Positions 50,752 to 59,767 of a stretch of 64,000 nucleotides of DNA are shown piece after piece. The notes below the pieces were generated by a model, which saw only the letters and a list, made by a program, of their open reading frames with translations, was not told the origin of the DNA and did not search any database. Positions within the stretch are counted from its first letter, which is position 1. Each line of letters opens with the position of its first letter. The DNA comes from Pelomonas sp. Root1444. Its GTDB lineage: Bacteria > Pseudomonadota > Gammaproteobacteria > Burkholderiales > Burkholderiaceae_C. The stretch is from positions 1,340,067 to 1,404,066 of the forward strand of contig NZ_LMFP01000028.1 in assembly GCF_001426885.1 (NCBI RefSeq). The letters run 5' to 3'. The position numbers were made by a program, and so were the translations under genes.

Positions 50752-52407
50752 TCAGTGGACGGCCCGCAGACCACCATCGGCCAGCGGTGCGCCGGCGAAG
50801 ATGAGGTTCACATCCGTGTTGTCCATGCGCCAGGCGCCGGAGGCCGCGCCCTTGAGCGCGCGCTGCACGAGGCCCACGCTGGGCAGGCGGTGCCAGTCTT
50901 CCGGCACGCGCTGGCCGTTGGCCACGCCCAGCACCTTGAGCTTGTGGCGGATCAGCGTGTCCAGCGCCGGGGCCAGCTTGACGGCTTCGTCGATCTTGCT
51001 GAGCACCACGCCTTCGCAGGCCGCACCCTTCCAGGCATTGACGACGTCCTCGATGGTCTCGCCCTGCTGGGCGGCGTTGATGACGAGCAGCTTCTTGATG
51101 CTGGGGTGGGCCAGCATCTCCAGCAGCTCCTGCGTGCGGCTGTCGCGCTGGGCCATGCCGGCGGTGTCGATCAGCACCAGCTTCTTGTTGGACAGCAGGT
51201 CCAGCAGGTCGTCCAGCGAGGCGCGGTCATGCGCTGTGTGCACGGGCACGCCAAGGATGCGGCCGTAGGCGCGCAGCTGCTCGTGGGCGCCGATGCGGTA
51301 GGCGTCCAGCGTGATCAGGCCCAGTTGCCCGGCGCCGTACTTGGTGGCGAAGTGGGCGGCCAGCTTGGCGGTCGTCGTGGTCTTGCCGACGCCGGTGGAG
51401 CCGATCAGCGCGAACACGCCGCCGCGGTCCTCGATGGCCGGGGCGGCCTCGTCGGTCTGCAGGTTGCGCGACAGCACGTGGGCGGCCCAGGCGGTTTCGT
51501 CAGCCACTTCGCCGCCGCGGAAATCGGACGGGCAGCTCTCGGCCAGCTTGCGCACCAGCGCGGGCGAGAAGCCCAGTTCCAGCAGCTTCTGCGTCAGGCG
51601 TGCCTGCACGGGCTGGCGCTGCAGCTTTTCCATGAAGGCCAGCGACGAGAAGCGCTCTTCGATCAGGCCGCGCATCTGGCGCAGCTCGGCGGCCATGTCC
51701 ATCTGGCTGCGCTGCACTTGCGTGGGCTGGCCCGGCAGGGGCTGCGGCTCGACCGCGCCGATGTCGCCGAGCTGGGGCACGGCACGCGACTGCGCGGTGG
51801 CGGTGGGAATGCGGATCTCGTCGCGCAGCACCGGCGGCACCGGCCGGGCCTGGGGCTGAGCGGGCGCCTGAGCCTGATGCGAAGCGCGCTTCGGCGCCAG
51901 CGCGGCCATGGCTTGGGCGGCGCGCTGTTCGCGCTGGGCGCGGGCGGCGTCCAGCGATGCGGCGGGCGGCTGCTGGCGCTGCGGCAGGGCCGACGCCGGT
52001 GCGACGACCGGGTCGGGCTGGCCGGTCAGCTCGGCCTGGCGGCGGCGCAGCACGCGCTCGCGCACATAGTCCTGGAAGCTCAGCGTGCTCATGGCCAGCT
52101 GCTCGACGTCACCCTGCACTTCGGGCGCACCGAAGCTGGGCTCCTGGCGGGCACGGTCGGCAAAGGGCGCGCGCTGGGGCTGTTGCGGCGGTTGCGGCTG
52201 GGCCGGCGGCTGCGGGCGGGCCGCGGCGCGCGGTGCGGTGGCGGCCATCTGCTCGATCTGGCCCATGCCTTCCGGTGCCATGGCCAGCACTTCCACGCCT
52301 TCCGGCACGTTCTTGTTGGACAGCACGACCGCGTCGGCGCCGAAAGCCTGCTTGACGAGCGCCAGGGCCTCGCGCGATGTGCGGGCGGTGAATTTGCGAA
52401 CGTTCAT
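50752..52407 (-). CDS. flhF: Flagellar biosynthesis GTPase FlhF
   Basis: A 551-residue SRP-like GTPase. N-terminal MNVRKFTARTSREALALVKQAFGADAVVLSNK, then a long proline/glutamine/alanine-rich B domain (about 60-220). The G domain has ALIGSTGVGKTTTTAKLAAHFA (P-loop), LITLDAYRIGAHEQLRAYGRILGVPVH, LIDTAGMAQRD, LVINAAQQGETI and LSKIDEAVKLAPALD. It sets the position of the flagellum at the pole. Its ATG overlaps the flhA stop (ATGA). Confidence 0.95.
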   Translation of the reverse strand: MNVRKFTARTSREALALVKQAFGADAVVLSNKNVPEGVEVLAMAPEGMGQIEQMAATAPRAAARPQPPAQPQPPQQPQRAPFADRARQEPSFGAPEVQGDVEQLAMSTLSFQDYVRERVLRRRQAELTGQPDPVVAPASALPQRQQPPAASLDAARAQREQRAAQAMAALAPKRASHQAQAPAQPQARPVPPVLRDEIRIPTATAQSRAVPQLGDIGAVEPQPLPGQPTQVQRSQMDMAAELRQMRGLIEERFSSLAFMEKLQRQPVQARLTQKLLELGFSPALVRKLAESCPSDFRGGEVADETAWAAHVLSRNLQTDEAAPAIEDRGGVFALIGSTGVGKTTTTAKLAAHFATKYGAGQLGLITLDAYRIGAHEQLRAYGRILGVPVHTAHDRASLDDLLDLLSNKKLVLIDTAGMAQRDSRTQELLEMLAHPSIKKLLVINAAQQGETIEDVVNAWKGAACEGVVLSKIDEAVKLAPALDTLIRHKLKVLGVANGQRVPEDWHRLPSVGLVQRALKGAASGAWRMDNTDVNLIFAGAPLADGGLRAVH

Positions 52408-54494
52408 GCTGTACCTCCAATGATGGAGCCGATGCGGATGGTGTGGGTCTCAGGGATCTCGCTGTGGCCGAGCACCTTCAGGCGCGGCGCGGCGCGCTTG
52501 AGCAGGCGGGCCATGGGGGCGCGGATCAGGTCGGGAACCAGCAGCGCCGCGGGCACGCCGCGGTCTTCCTGCTTCTGTGCCGTCTCGGCGGCGCTGCGGG
52601 CCAGGGTGTCGGCGACACCCGGGTCCAGCGCGGCGCCGTGCGGCGAATTCAAGGCTTGCGTGACGAGGCGCTCGAGCTCGGGCTCCAGCGCAATGACGTC
52701 GAGCTCCTTCACGCTGCCGTAGATCTGCTGCACGATGGCCGGGGCGATGTGCATGCGGATGCGGCGGGCGAGCTCTGACGGGTCGGTCGCCGTCGGGGCG
52801 TGCTCGGCCAGGCATTCGACGATGGAGCGCATGTCGCGGACGTGCACGCCCTCCTCCAGCAGCAGCTGGAGAACGCGTTGCAGTGTGGCGATGCTGACCA
52901 TTTTCGGAATCACGTCTTCGATCAATTGGGGCGCCTGCTTGGTGAGGTGTTCCACCAGGGCTTGCGTCTCCACGCGGCCCAGGAGCTTGGCCGCGTGTAC
53001 TTGCATCAAGTGTGAGAGATGGGTGGCCACGACGGTCGAGCAATCAACGACCGTAAACCCGCTCATTTGGGCCATCTCCCGCTGCCGATCCTCGATCCAC
53101 ACCGCCGGCAGGCCGAAGGCGGGGTCGGTGGTGGCGGTGCCGATGAGCTTCTGCGTCGCATGGCCCGGGTTGATCGCCAGCCACATGCCGGGGAAGGCCT
53201 CGGCCTCGCCGACGACCGCGCCGCGCAGCGACAGGCGGTACTGGCTGGGGCGCAGCTCCAGGTTGTCGCGGATGTGCACCGGCGGTGGCAGGAAGCCGAC
53301 CTCCTGCGCGAACTTGCGGCGCACGCCCTTGATGCGCGAGAGCAGGTCGCCTTCCTTGCTCTTGTCGACCAGCGTGATGAGGCGGTAGCCGACCTCCAGG
53401 CCCAGCGTGTCCACCGGCACCAGGTCTTCCCAGCTCGCCTCGCCCGCGCCTTCGCTGCTGGGCATGATGGGTTTCACGGCCTTGGCGGCTTCCGCGGCCT
53501 GTTCCTTGCTGCGCAGCCAGTAGGCCAGGTAGCCCAGGCCGGCGGCGATCAACAGGAAGACGACGTGCGGCATGCCAGGGATCAGGCCCAGGGCGCCGAT
53601 GACGCCGGCCGTGATGGCGATACTCTTGGCCGAGCCGAACACCTGCTTGCCGATCTGGCTGCCGATGGCCTTGTCCGTGCCCACGCGCGACACCACCATG
53701 GCCGCTGCGACCGAGATCAGCAGCGCCGGGATCTGCGCCACCAGCGCGTCACCCACGGCCAGCAGGATGTAACTGTTGGCGGCCTGGCTGGCCGAGAGGC
53801 CGTGTTGCGCCACGCCGATGATGAAGCCGCCCACGATGTTGATCGCCAGGATCAGCATGCCCGCCACCGCGTCGCCGCGCACGAACTTGCTGGCACCGTC
53901 CATGGAGCCGAAGAAGTCGGCCTCGTCGCCCAGCTCGGCGCGGCGGCGCTTGGCCTCCGCCTCGTTGATGAGGCCGGCGTTCAGGTCGGCGTCCACCGCC
54001 ATCTGCTTGCCGGGCATGGCGTCCAAGGTGAAGCGCGCGCCGACTTCGGCGATGCGCTCCGCGCCCTTGGTGACGACGATGAAGTTGATGACCACCAGGA
54101 TCGCGAACACGATCAGGCCGACCGCGAAGTTGCCGCCGATCAGGAAGTGGCCGAACGCCTCGATGACCTTGCCTGCAGCACCCGTGCCGGTGTGGCCTTC
54201 CAGCAGCACCACGCGCGTAGACGCGACGTTCAGCGACAGGCGCATCAACGTCGTGAGAAGCAGCACGGTCGGGAAGGCCGCGAAGTCCAGCGGCCGGATC
54301 ATGTTGGCCGCGACCATCGTCACCATCACCGCCATCGCGATGTTGAACGTGAACAGCAGGTCCAGCGCAAACGGCGGCAGCGGCAGCACCATCATGGCCA
54401 GTACCAGCAGCACGGCGATCGGCGCGCCCAGGGCGGCGATGACGCCGGCGCGCGGGCCCAGCAGGCTCTGCAGCTTGTGCATCAACGGATTCAT
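52404..54494 (-). CDS. flhA: Flagellar export gate component FlhA
   Basis: A 696-residue inner-membrane export-gate protein. About eight TM helices lie in the first 330 residues, with the FHIPEP-type block in the loop ([107 protein letters not shown]). The cytosolic C-terminal domain ends [17 protein letters not shown]. It overlaps flhB and flhF by four bases (ATGA), so translation is coupled. Confidence 0.97.
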   Translation of the reverse strand: [696 protein letters not shown]

Positions 54495-55666
54495 TCGGCG
54501 AAGTCCTCGTCAGGCTCGGGCTGCCAGCCCGGCTTGTTGTGCGGATCGAGTTCGGGCGGCACGTGGGGGTGCGGCACATCGGGCCGGGCCACGTGGCGCG
54601 ACGCCATCGCGGCGCGCAGCTGGTAGACGTAGGCCAGCACCTGGGCCACGGCGCCGAACAGCGCGGCGGGGATCTCTTGGTCGACCTTGGCATGGGCGTA
54701 GAGCGCGCGGGCCAGCACCGGCTGCTGCAGCACCGGCACCTTGCCCTCCTTGGCCAGGTCGCGGATCTTCATGGCCAGCAGGTCGGCGCCCTTGGCCACG
54801 ACCTTGGGCGCGGCCATCTTGCCTTCCTCGTACTTGAGGGCGACGGCATAGTGGGTCGGGTTCATGACCACCAGGTCGGCCTGCGGCACGGCGGCCAGCA
54901 TGCGGCGCTTGGTCATCTCGCGCATGATGGCGCGCATCTTGGCCTTGACCTCGACGTTGCCCTCGACTTCCTTCATCTCCTGCTTGGCCTCTTCGCGGCT
55001 CATGCGCAGGCGGCGCAACCACAGCTGGCGCTGCAGCGGCACGTCGATGGCGGCAAACACCGCCAGCGCGACGGCCAGCAGGCCCAGCGCGCCCATCAGC
55101 TGCTGGCCTGCATAGGCCAGGGCCGAGGGCAGCGGCACGGACATGATGCTGACGTAGGCCGCCAGCCGGTCCTTCAGCACCAGGGCGCCAATGACGCCCA
55201 GCACCAGCGCCAGCAGCACCGCCTTGAGCGCCGTGCCCAGGCCCTGGCCCGTGAACAGCCGGCCCAGGCCGGTCAGCGGGTTGAGGTGGGTGAACTTGGG
55301 CACCAGCGGCTTCATCGTCCAGTTCCAGCCGCCGCTGGCCAGGTTGCTGGCGATGCCAACCACCATCAGCAGCGCGGCGATCGGGCCGGCGACCAGGGCG
55401 AAGGCCAGCGTCATCTCGGCCAGGCGCTCGCCCATGAAACCCGGGCGCGCCAGCAGGCTGGCGTCGAAGTGCAAGCCGGTGACCAGCGTCTGGCGCAGCT
55501 TCTCGATCATCTGCGGCCCACCCACGGCCAGTGCCGCGCCGCCCGCGGCCATCATCGCGAAATGCGGCAGGTCGCGTGAACGCGGCACCTGGCCATCCGC
55601 CCGCGATCGTTGGATCTTCTTGGGCGAGGCGGGTAGGTTGCGGTCTTGTGCGTCTTGGTTGGCCAT
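54491..55666 (-). CDS. flhB: Flagellar export switch protein FlhB
   Basis: A 391-residue export specificity switch. It has four TM segments, then a cytosolic domain with the self-cleaving motif N269-P-T-H272 (VVMNPTHYAVALKYEEGKMAAPKVVAKGADLLA). Cleavage switches export from hook to filament proteins. It is the first gene of flhB-flhA-flhF-flhG-fliA. Its promoter lies in the 179 bases shared with the rightward substrate-binding gene. A TCAAGTTT word is there, but no matching sigma-28 -10 box. Confidence 0.97.
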   Translation of the reverse strand: MANQDAQDRNLPASPKKIQRSRADGQVPRSRDLPHFAMMAAGGAALAVGGPQMIEKLRQTLVTGLHFDASLLARPGFMGERLAEMTLAFALVAGPIAALLMVVGIASNLASGGWNWTMKPLVPKFTHLNPLTGLGRLFTGQGLGTALKAVLLALVLGVIGALVLKDRLAAYVSIMSVPLPSALAYAGQQLMGALGLLAVALAVFAAIDVPLQRQLWLRRLRMSREEAKQEMKEVEGNVEVKAKMRAIMREMTKRRMLAAVPQADLVVMNPTHYAVALKYEEGKMAAPKVVAKGADLLAMKIRDLAKEGKVPVLQQPVLARALYAHAKVDQEIPAALFGAVAQVLAYVYQLRAAMASRHVARPDVPHPHVPPELDPHNKPGWQPEPDEDFAE

Positions 55667-55845
55667 GGCGTGGGTGCCCCATCAGGGCTTGGACCGGATT
55701 GTTCGAGGTGGCTCCCCAAACTTGAGCGAGAAAAGCGGGGTGGTTGGCCGTCTGTTCATCGCCCTGCCGCAGCACTGCCGCCATGTGTGCAGGATTGCCG
55801 CCGCAGCACTGGCCGGCGGCGCATGCCTGCGGCTAATCTCAGCCC

Positions 55846-56586
55846 ATGCGTCGCCTGCTCCTCCTGATGGCTTCTTGCTGCGCCGGCATGGCCCTGGCCC
55901 AGCCGCCGCTGGCCATCGAGTACCGCGACAAGCCGCCCTACAGCTACACCGAGGGCGGCAAGCCGGCCGGCTTCCTCATGGAGCGCACGGCCCGGCTGCT
56001 CAAGCGCGCCGGCATCGACGCGCGCTACGCCGAAGTGCCCATACGCCGCACGCTGCAGCACCTGCAGGCCAACCAGGCGCCGCTGTGCTCACCGGGCCTG
56101 TACAAGAACCCCGAGCGCGAAGCCTTCGCCCGCTTCTCCCTGCCCATCCACCGTGACAAGCCGCACGTCGTGCTGGCCCATGCCGCCGCGGTCGCGCAGA
56201 TCCGCGCACTGCCGCGGGTGTCGCAGCTGTTCGCGGATGCGACGCTGCAGTCCGGCGTGCTGGACGGCGTGTCCTACGGCCAGCAGCTCGACCAGTACAT
56301 CGCCACGGCCGCGAAGCCGGCCGTACGCGCGCAGCTGACGCCGCTGCAGCTGGCCCGCATGGTGGCCGCGCGCCGGGTCGACTACATGCTCATCGACGAG
56401 GAGGACCTCGGCTGGCTGCGCAAGGACCCGGAGTTCGCGCCGCTGCCGCTGGTGCGCATGGAGTTCACCGACATGCCGCGCGGCGAGCTGCGCCACCTGG
56501 CCTGCTCGCAGCAGGTGACGCCGCAGACCATGGACAAGCTCAACCAGGCCATACGGGAACTGGTGCCAGAAGCGCAGGCGGAATGA
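55846..56586 (+). CDS. Periplasmic amino-acid-type substrate-binding protein (SBP_bac_3)
   Basis: A 246-residue exported protein: signal peptide MRRLLLLMASCCAGMALAQ, then IEYRDKPPYSYTEGGKPAGFLMERTARLLKRAGIDARYAEVPIRRTLQHLQANQ, the start of a type 3 substrate-binding fold. ABC transporter partners are absent nearby, so it may be an orphan sensor-like binding protein. It sits, in the opposite direction, between cheZ and flhB. Its stop codon touches the A-run of the cheZ terminator. Confidence 0.8.
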   Translation: MRRLLLLMASCCAGMALAQPPLAIEYRDKPPYSYTEGGKPAGFLMERTARLLKRAGIDARYAEVPIRRTLQHLQANQAPLCSPGLYKNPEREAFARFSLPIHRDKPHVVLAHAAAVAQIRALPRVSQLFADATLQSGVLDGVSYGQQLDQYIATAAKPAVRAQLTPLQLARMVAARRVDYMLIDEEDLGWLRKDPEFAPLPLVRMEFTDMPRGELRHLACSQQVTPQTMDKLNQAIRELVPEAQAE

Positions 56587-56610
56587 AAAAGGCCGGCCCA
56601 GCGGCCGGCC
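56586..56610 (-). terminator. Rho-independent terminator of the motAB-cheYZ transcript
   Basis: Reading leftward, GGCCGGCC-gctg-GGCCGGCC forms a perfect 8-bp stem followed by five U. It is 18 bases after the cheZ stop. The stem starts just after the stop of the opposing gene, so one sequence serves both ends. Confidence 0.9.
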
Positions 56611-56628
56611 CTGTCGAGGCGCTGACGC

Positions 56629-57267
56629 TCAGAAGCCGAGGCTGGCCAGCAGGTCGTCGACTTCGCCCTGGTCCGCCACCACATCGGTGCGGCCGGTCGG
56701 GTTCACGACCGGGCCCTGCAGGATGCTGGGGTCGACCTTCTCGCGCTGCTCCGGCGGCACGACTTGCACCAGCAGCTTGACGAGGCTGTCTTCCAGGTCG
56801 TTGGCCAGCGTGACGACCTTGGCGACGACCTGACCGGTGAGGTCGTGGAAGTCCTGGGCCATCATGATGTCGGTCAGGTGGCCGTCGATGCGCTGAGTGC
56901 GGCTTTCGACCTCCTTGACGAAGTTCATCACCATGCCGCTGGCGACGGCCTTGACCGGGTCGGCCACGATGGCGGCGGCCATCGCGCGCGTCGCGGCCGA
57001 GATCTCGGCATGGTCCGCCTTGGCGGCGTCGACCGAGTTCAGCACCTTCTCGGCGGCGGCCGCCGTCTTGGTGGCGATGTAGCTCAGGCGGCTGCGCGCA
57101 TCGGGCAGGCCGTCCGTCGCCAGCTGCAGCTTGGGCATCACGCCGAGCTGCTGCATGGTGTCATGCAGCACGCGGGTGATGGTGCCGAGCTGCTGGAAGA
57201 CCTCGGGCGACACGAGCAACGGATCGGTGTTGCCGGCGGCCAGCTTGGCCAACTGTTCCATCGACAT
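56629..57267 (-). CDS. cheZ: Protein phosphatase CheZ
   Basis: A 212-residue CheY-P phosphatase. The catalytic segment is AQDFHDLTGQV with D142 and Q146, matching the acidic residue and the attacking-water glutamine of the family; histidine 141 replaces the usual glutamine. The C-terminal CheY-tethering peptide VDDLLASLGF is intact. It removes phosphate from CheY and keeps the motor response short. It follows cheY by 15 bases. Confidence 0.96.
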   Translation of the reverse strand: MSMEQLAKLAAGNTDPLLVSPEVFQQLGTITRVLHDTMQQLGVMPKLQLATDGLPDARSRLSYIATKTAAAAEKVLNSVDAAKADHAEISAATRAMAAAIVADPVKAVASGMVMNFVKEVESRTQRIDGHLTDIMMAQDFHDLTGQVVAKVVTLANDLEDSLVKLLVQVVPPEQREKVDPSILQGPVVNPTGRTDVVADQGEVDDLLASLGF

Positions 57268-57282
57268 GGCTGTGCTCCCGGG

Positions 57283-57675
57283 TCAGGCCGCAGCGGCCAG
57301 CTTCTGCATGATCTTGAGGACTTTCTCCTCCAGCGTCGCCTTGGTGAAAGGCTTGACGATGTAGCCCGCGGCACCGGACTGGGCGGCCAGGACGATGTCC
57401 TCCTTGCGCGCCTCGGCGGTGACCATCAGCACCGGCAGGTGCTTGAGGTTGGGGTCTTCCTTGATGGCCTTCAGCAACTGGAAGCCCGTCATGTTGGGCA
57501 TGTTGATGTCGCTGACGACGAAGTCGAACTTGGCGCCCTTCAGCATGCTCAGCGCTTCGACGCCGTCTTCGGCCTCTTCGCAGTTGTTGTAGCCGATCTC
57601 CTTGAGCAGGCCGCGAACGATGCGGCGCATGGTGGAGAAGTCGTCGACAACCAGGAATTTCATGTCAGCGCTCAT
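57283..57675 (-). CDS. cheY: Chemotaxis response regulator CheY
   Basis: A 130-residue single receiver domain. The acidic pocket is D11-D12, the phospho-acceptor D56 in [10 protein letters not shown], with T86 and K108 (YIVKPF) at the expected places. Phosphorylated CheY binds the flagellar motor switch and changes rotation. It lies between motB and cheZ on the same strand; no separate sigma-28 promoter was found in the 55-base gap, so it is probably read from the motA promoter. Confidence 0.97.
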   Translation of the reverse strand: MSADMKFLVVDDFSTMRRIVRGLLKEIGYNNCEEAEDGVEALSMLKGAKFDFVVSDINMPNMTGFQLLKAIKEDPNLKHLPVLMVTAEARKEDIVLAAQSGAAGYIVKPFTKATLEEKVLKIMQKLAAAA

Positions 57676-57730
57676 GGCGATCCTCTCTCGGGGGGCAGGC
57701 GGGATTTCAGGTCAGCCCGCAGTCTAGTTT

Positions 57731-58726
57731 CTAGCGAACGGGCGCCGACGCTTCAGTTTGCGGCATTTTTCCGGTGCCCGGCACATTCGTGACGCCGGTG
57801 GGCGGCACTTGCGTGGTCCCATCGGTGGCCGGTGCATCGGCGTCGGGCTCGTCGGGCAGGTTCTTCAGCACCGCGTCCTCGGCGTCGCGGTTCATCACGA
57901 TGATGCTGATGCGCCGGTTCAGCGCACCGTTGGGGTCTTTCGCATCGAGCAGCTTGCTGGCCGCCAGCCCCTGCACGCGCAGCATGCGGGCCTCCGACAG
58001 GCCGCCCGCCACCAGCTCGCGCCGCGAGGCGTTCGCGCGGTCGGCCGACAGCTCCCAGTTGCTGTAGCCCTTGTCGCCGGCCGAAAACGGCTGGGCGTCG
58101 GTATGGCCCTCGACCGTCAGGCGGTTGGGCACCTCGGTCAGCACGCTGCCGAGTTCGCGCAGCAGCTCGCGCATGTAGGGCTTCACGACGGCGCTGCCGC
58201 TGTCGAACATCGGCCGGTTGCCCTCGTCGACGATCTGGATGCGCAGGCCTTCCTTGGTCATGTCCAGGCGGATCTGGCCGCCCAGAGCGGCGAGCTTGGG
58301 GTTCTCGGCCAGCACGTTCTCGACCTTGGTCTTGAGCTGCTCCAGCCGCGACTTCTCCGCCTTGCGCTGCTCTTCCTTCAGCGCGCGCAGCGTGTAGCTG
58401 GCGCGCTTGGCGGCGCTTTCGCCTTCCTTGACCTGGCCGGTCTCGCGCGTGAGGTCCTTGCCACCGCCACGGATGACGCTGGACGAATCGCCCGAGCCCG
58501 AGCCGCCAAGCATGGCGACCTTCAGCGGCGACTGGAAGAAGTCGGCGATGCCTTTCTTGTCGCCCTCGGTCGTGGAGCCGAGCAGCCACATCAGCAGGAA
58601 GAAGGCCATCATGGCCGTGACGAAGTCGGCGTAGGCGATCTTCCACGCGCCGCCGTGCGCCGCGTGGCCGCCCTTCTTCACCTTCTTGATGATGATGGGC
58701 TGGAGCTTTTTGGCATCACCAGCCAT
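57731..58726 (-). CDS. motB: Flagellar motor protein MotB
   Basis: A 331-residue stator subunit. One TM segment follows the cytosolic N-terminus, with the proton-carrying aspartate D34 in WKIAYADFVTAMMAFFLLMWLL. The C-terminal OmpA-like peptidoglycan-binding domain has LTVEGHTDAQPFSAGDKGYSNWELSADRANASRRELVAGGL and NRRISIIVM. It anchors the stator to the wall. Separated from motA by 93 bases with a repeat element, which is longer than usual. Confidence 0.97.
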   Translation of the reverse strand: MAGDAKKLQPIIIKKVKKGGHAAHGGAWKIAYADFVTAMMAFFLLMWLLGSTTEGDKKGIADFFQSPLKVAMLGGSGSGDSSSVIRGGGKDLTRETGQVKEGESAAKRASYTLRALKEEQRKAEKSRLEQLKTKVENVLAENPKLAALGGQIRLDMTKEGLRIQIVDEGNRPMFDSGSAVVKPYMRELLRELGSVLTEVPNRLTVEGHTDAQPFSAGDKGYSNWELSADRANASRRELVAGGLSEARMLRVQGLAASKLLDAKDPNGALNRRISIIVMNRDAEDAVLKNLPDEPDADAPATDGTTQVPPTGVTNVPGTGKMPQTEASAPVR

Positions 58727-58744
58727 TCAAGCCCTCCCTCCGAT

Positions 58745-58769
58745 GCAAAGCCGGTTCGACGGCTGCCGC
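58745..58769. repeat. Second copy of the flgC-flgD repeat word
   Basis: These 25 bases match 20515-20539 at 23 positions (GCAAAGCCGGTTC..CGGCTGCCGC). Both copies lie in unusually long spacers inside otherwise tight flagellar operons (flgC-flgD and motA-motB). Confidence 0.55.
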
Positions 58770-58819
58770 ACGAGGAGCGCCGCCGGCTGTCGCCGGCTGG
58801 CTGACCAAGACGAGGCAGG

Positions 58820-59677
58820 TCATTTCTTTTTCACGTGACCTTCGAGCTCGGTGAAGCTCGGGCGGTCGCCGGAGAACAGCACCTTGCGGCCGAATTCGAT
58901 GGCCACCTGCGGGGCGTAGCCCTGCATGCTGGCCAGCAGCGTGGTCTTGATGCACTGGAATTCCTTGCCGCCGTCCTCGACCTTCTGCTCCAGCAGCCCC
59001 GCCAGCGGTTCGGCGAAGCCATAGGCCAGCAGGATGCCGAGAAAGGTGCCGACCAGCGCCGAGCCGATCATGCCGCCCAGCACCGCCGGCGGCTGGCCGA
59101 CCGAGCCCATGGTGTTCACCACGCCCAGCACCGCGGCCACGATACCGAAAGCCGGCAGGCCGCCCGCCAGGCGCTGCAGCGCGGCCACGGCGGCGTGCTC
59201 TTCCTGGTGGTGGGTCTCGATCTCGCTGTCCATCAGCGATTCGATCTCGTGGGCGTTCAGGTTGCCCGACACCATCATGCGCAGGTAGTCGGTGATGAAT
59301 TCGGTGACGTGGTGGTCGTTGCCCACGGTCGCGTATTTCTGGAACAGCGGGCTGTTGTGGGGGTCCTCGACGTCCTTTTCGATGGACATCAGGCCTTCCT
59401 TGCGCGCCTTCTGCAGGATGTCGTACATCAGGGCCAGCAGCTCCATGTAGCGGGCCTTGCTGTACTTGCTGCCCTTGAAGCACAGGCCCAGGCCCTTGGC
59501 CGTGGCCTTGACGACCTTCATCTGGTTGTTGGCCAGGAAGGCGCCGATGGCCGCACCAAAGATGGTGATCATCTCGAACGGCAAGGCGTGCAGGATGACG
59601 CCAATGTTCCCGCCGTGAGCGATGAACACGCCGAAGATGCAGACCATGGAGACGGCCCAGCCGATGATGACAAACAT
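58820..59677 (-). CDS. motA: Flagellar motor stator protein MotA
   Basis: A 285-residue stator protein with four TM segments (MFVIIGWAVSMVCIFGVFIAHGG at the start, then LPAFGIVAAVLGVVNTMGSV and GSALVGTFLGILLAYGFAEPLAGLLEQ). It has the cytosolic loop between helices 2 and 3 carrying the charged residues that contact FliG. With MotB it forms the proton channel that turns the motor. It is expressed from a sigma-28-type promoter about 30 bases upstream. Confidence 0.97.
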   Translation of the reverse strand: MFVIIGWAVSMVCIFGVFIAHGGNIGVILHALPFEMITIFGAAIGAFLANNQMKVVKATAKGLGLCFKGSKYSKARYMELLALMYDILQKARKEGLMSIEKDVEDPHNSPLFQKYATVGNDHHVTEFITDYLRMMVSGNLNAHEIESLMDSEIETHHQEEHAAVAALQRLAGGLPAFGIVAAVLGVVNTMGSVGQPPAVLGGMIGSALVGTFLGILLAYGFAEPLAGLLEQKVEDGGKEFQCIKTTLLASMQGYAPQVAIEFGRKVLFSGDRPSFTELEGHVKKK

Positions 59678-59706
59678 GCGGTGTGGAGTTGGGAGGTGTT
59701 CAGGCC

Positions 59707-59733
59707 ATATCGGCCCGATGCCGGGGGGCTTGA
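59707..59733 (-). promoter_or_regulatory. Sigma-28 (FliA) promoter of motAB
   Basis: On the minus strand TCAAGCCC - 11 bases - GCCGATAT fits the FliA consensus, with an exact -10 core GCCGAT. It lies 30 bases from the motA ATG. It places motA-motB, and probably cheY-cheZ, in class III. Confidence 0.85.
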
Positions 59734-59767
59734 GAAAGTATGCCGCGCTGAACCCGGTGTGAAAGCA

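Noticed and set aside
55667..55845. Sigma-28 promoter for flhB
   Set aside because: TCAAGTTT occurs on the minus strand, but the sequence 11 bases downstream (TCGAACAA) does not match GCCGATAA, and flhB is expected to be a class II gene.
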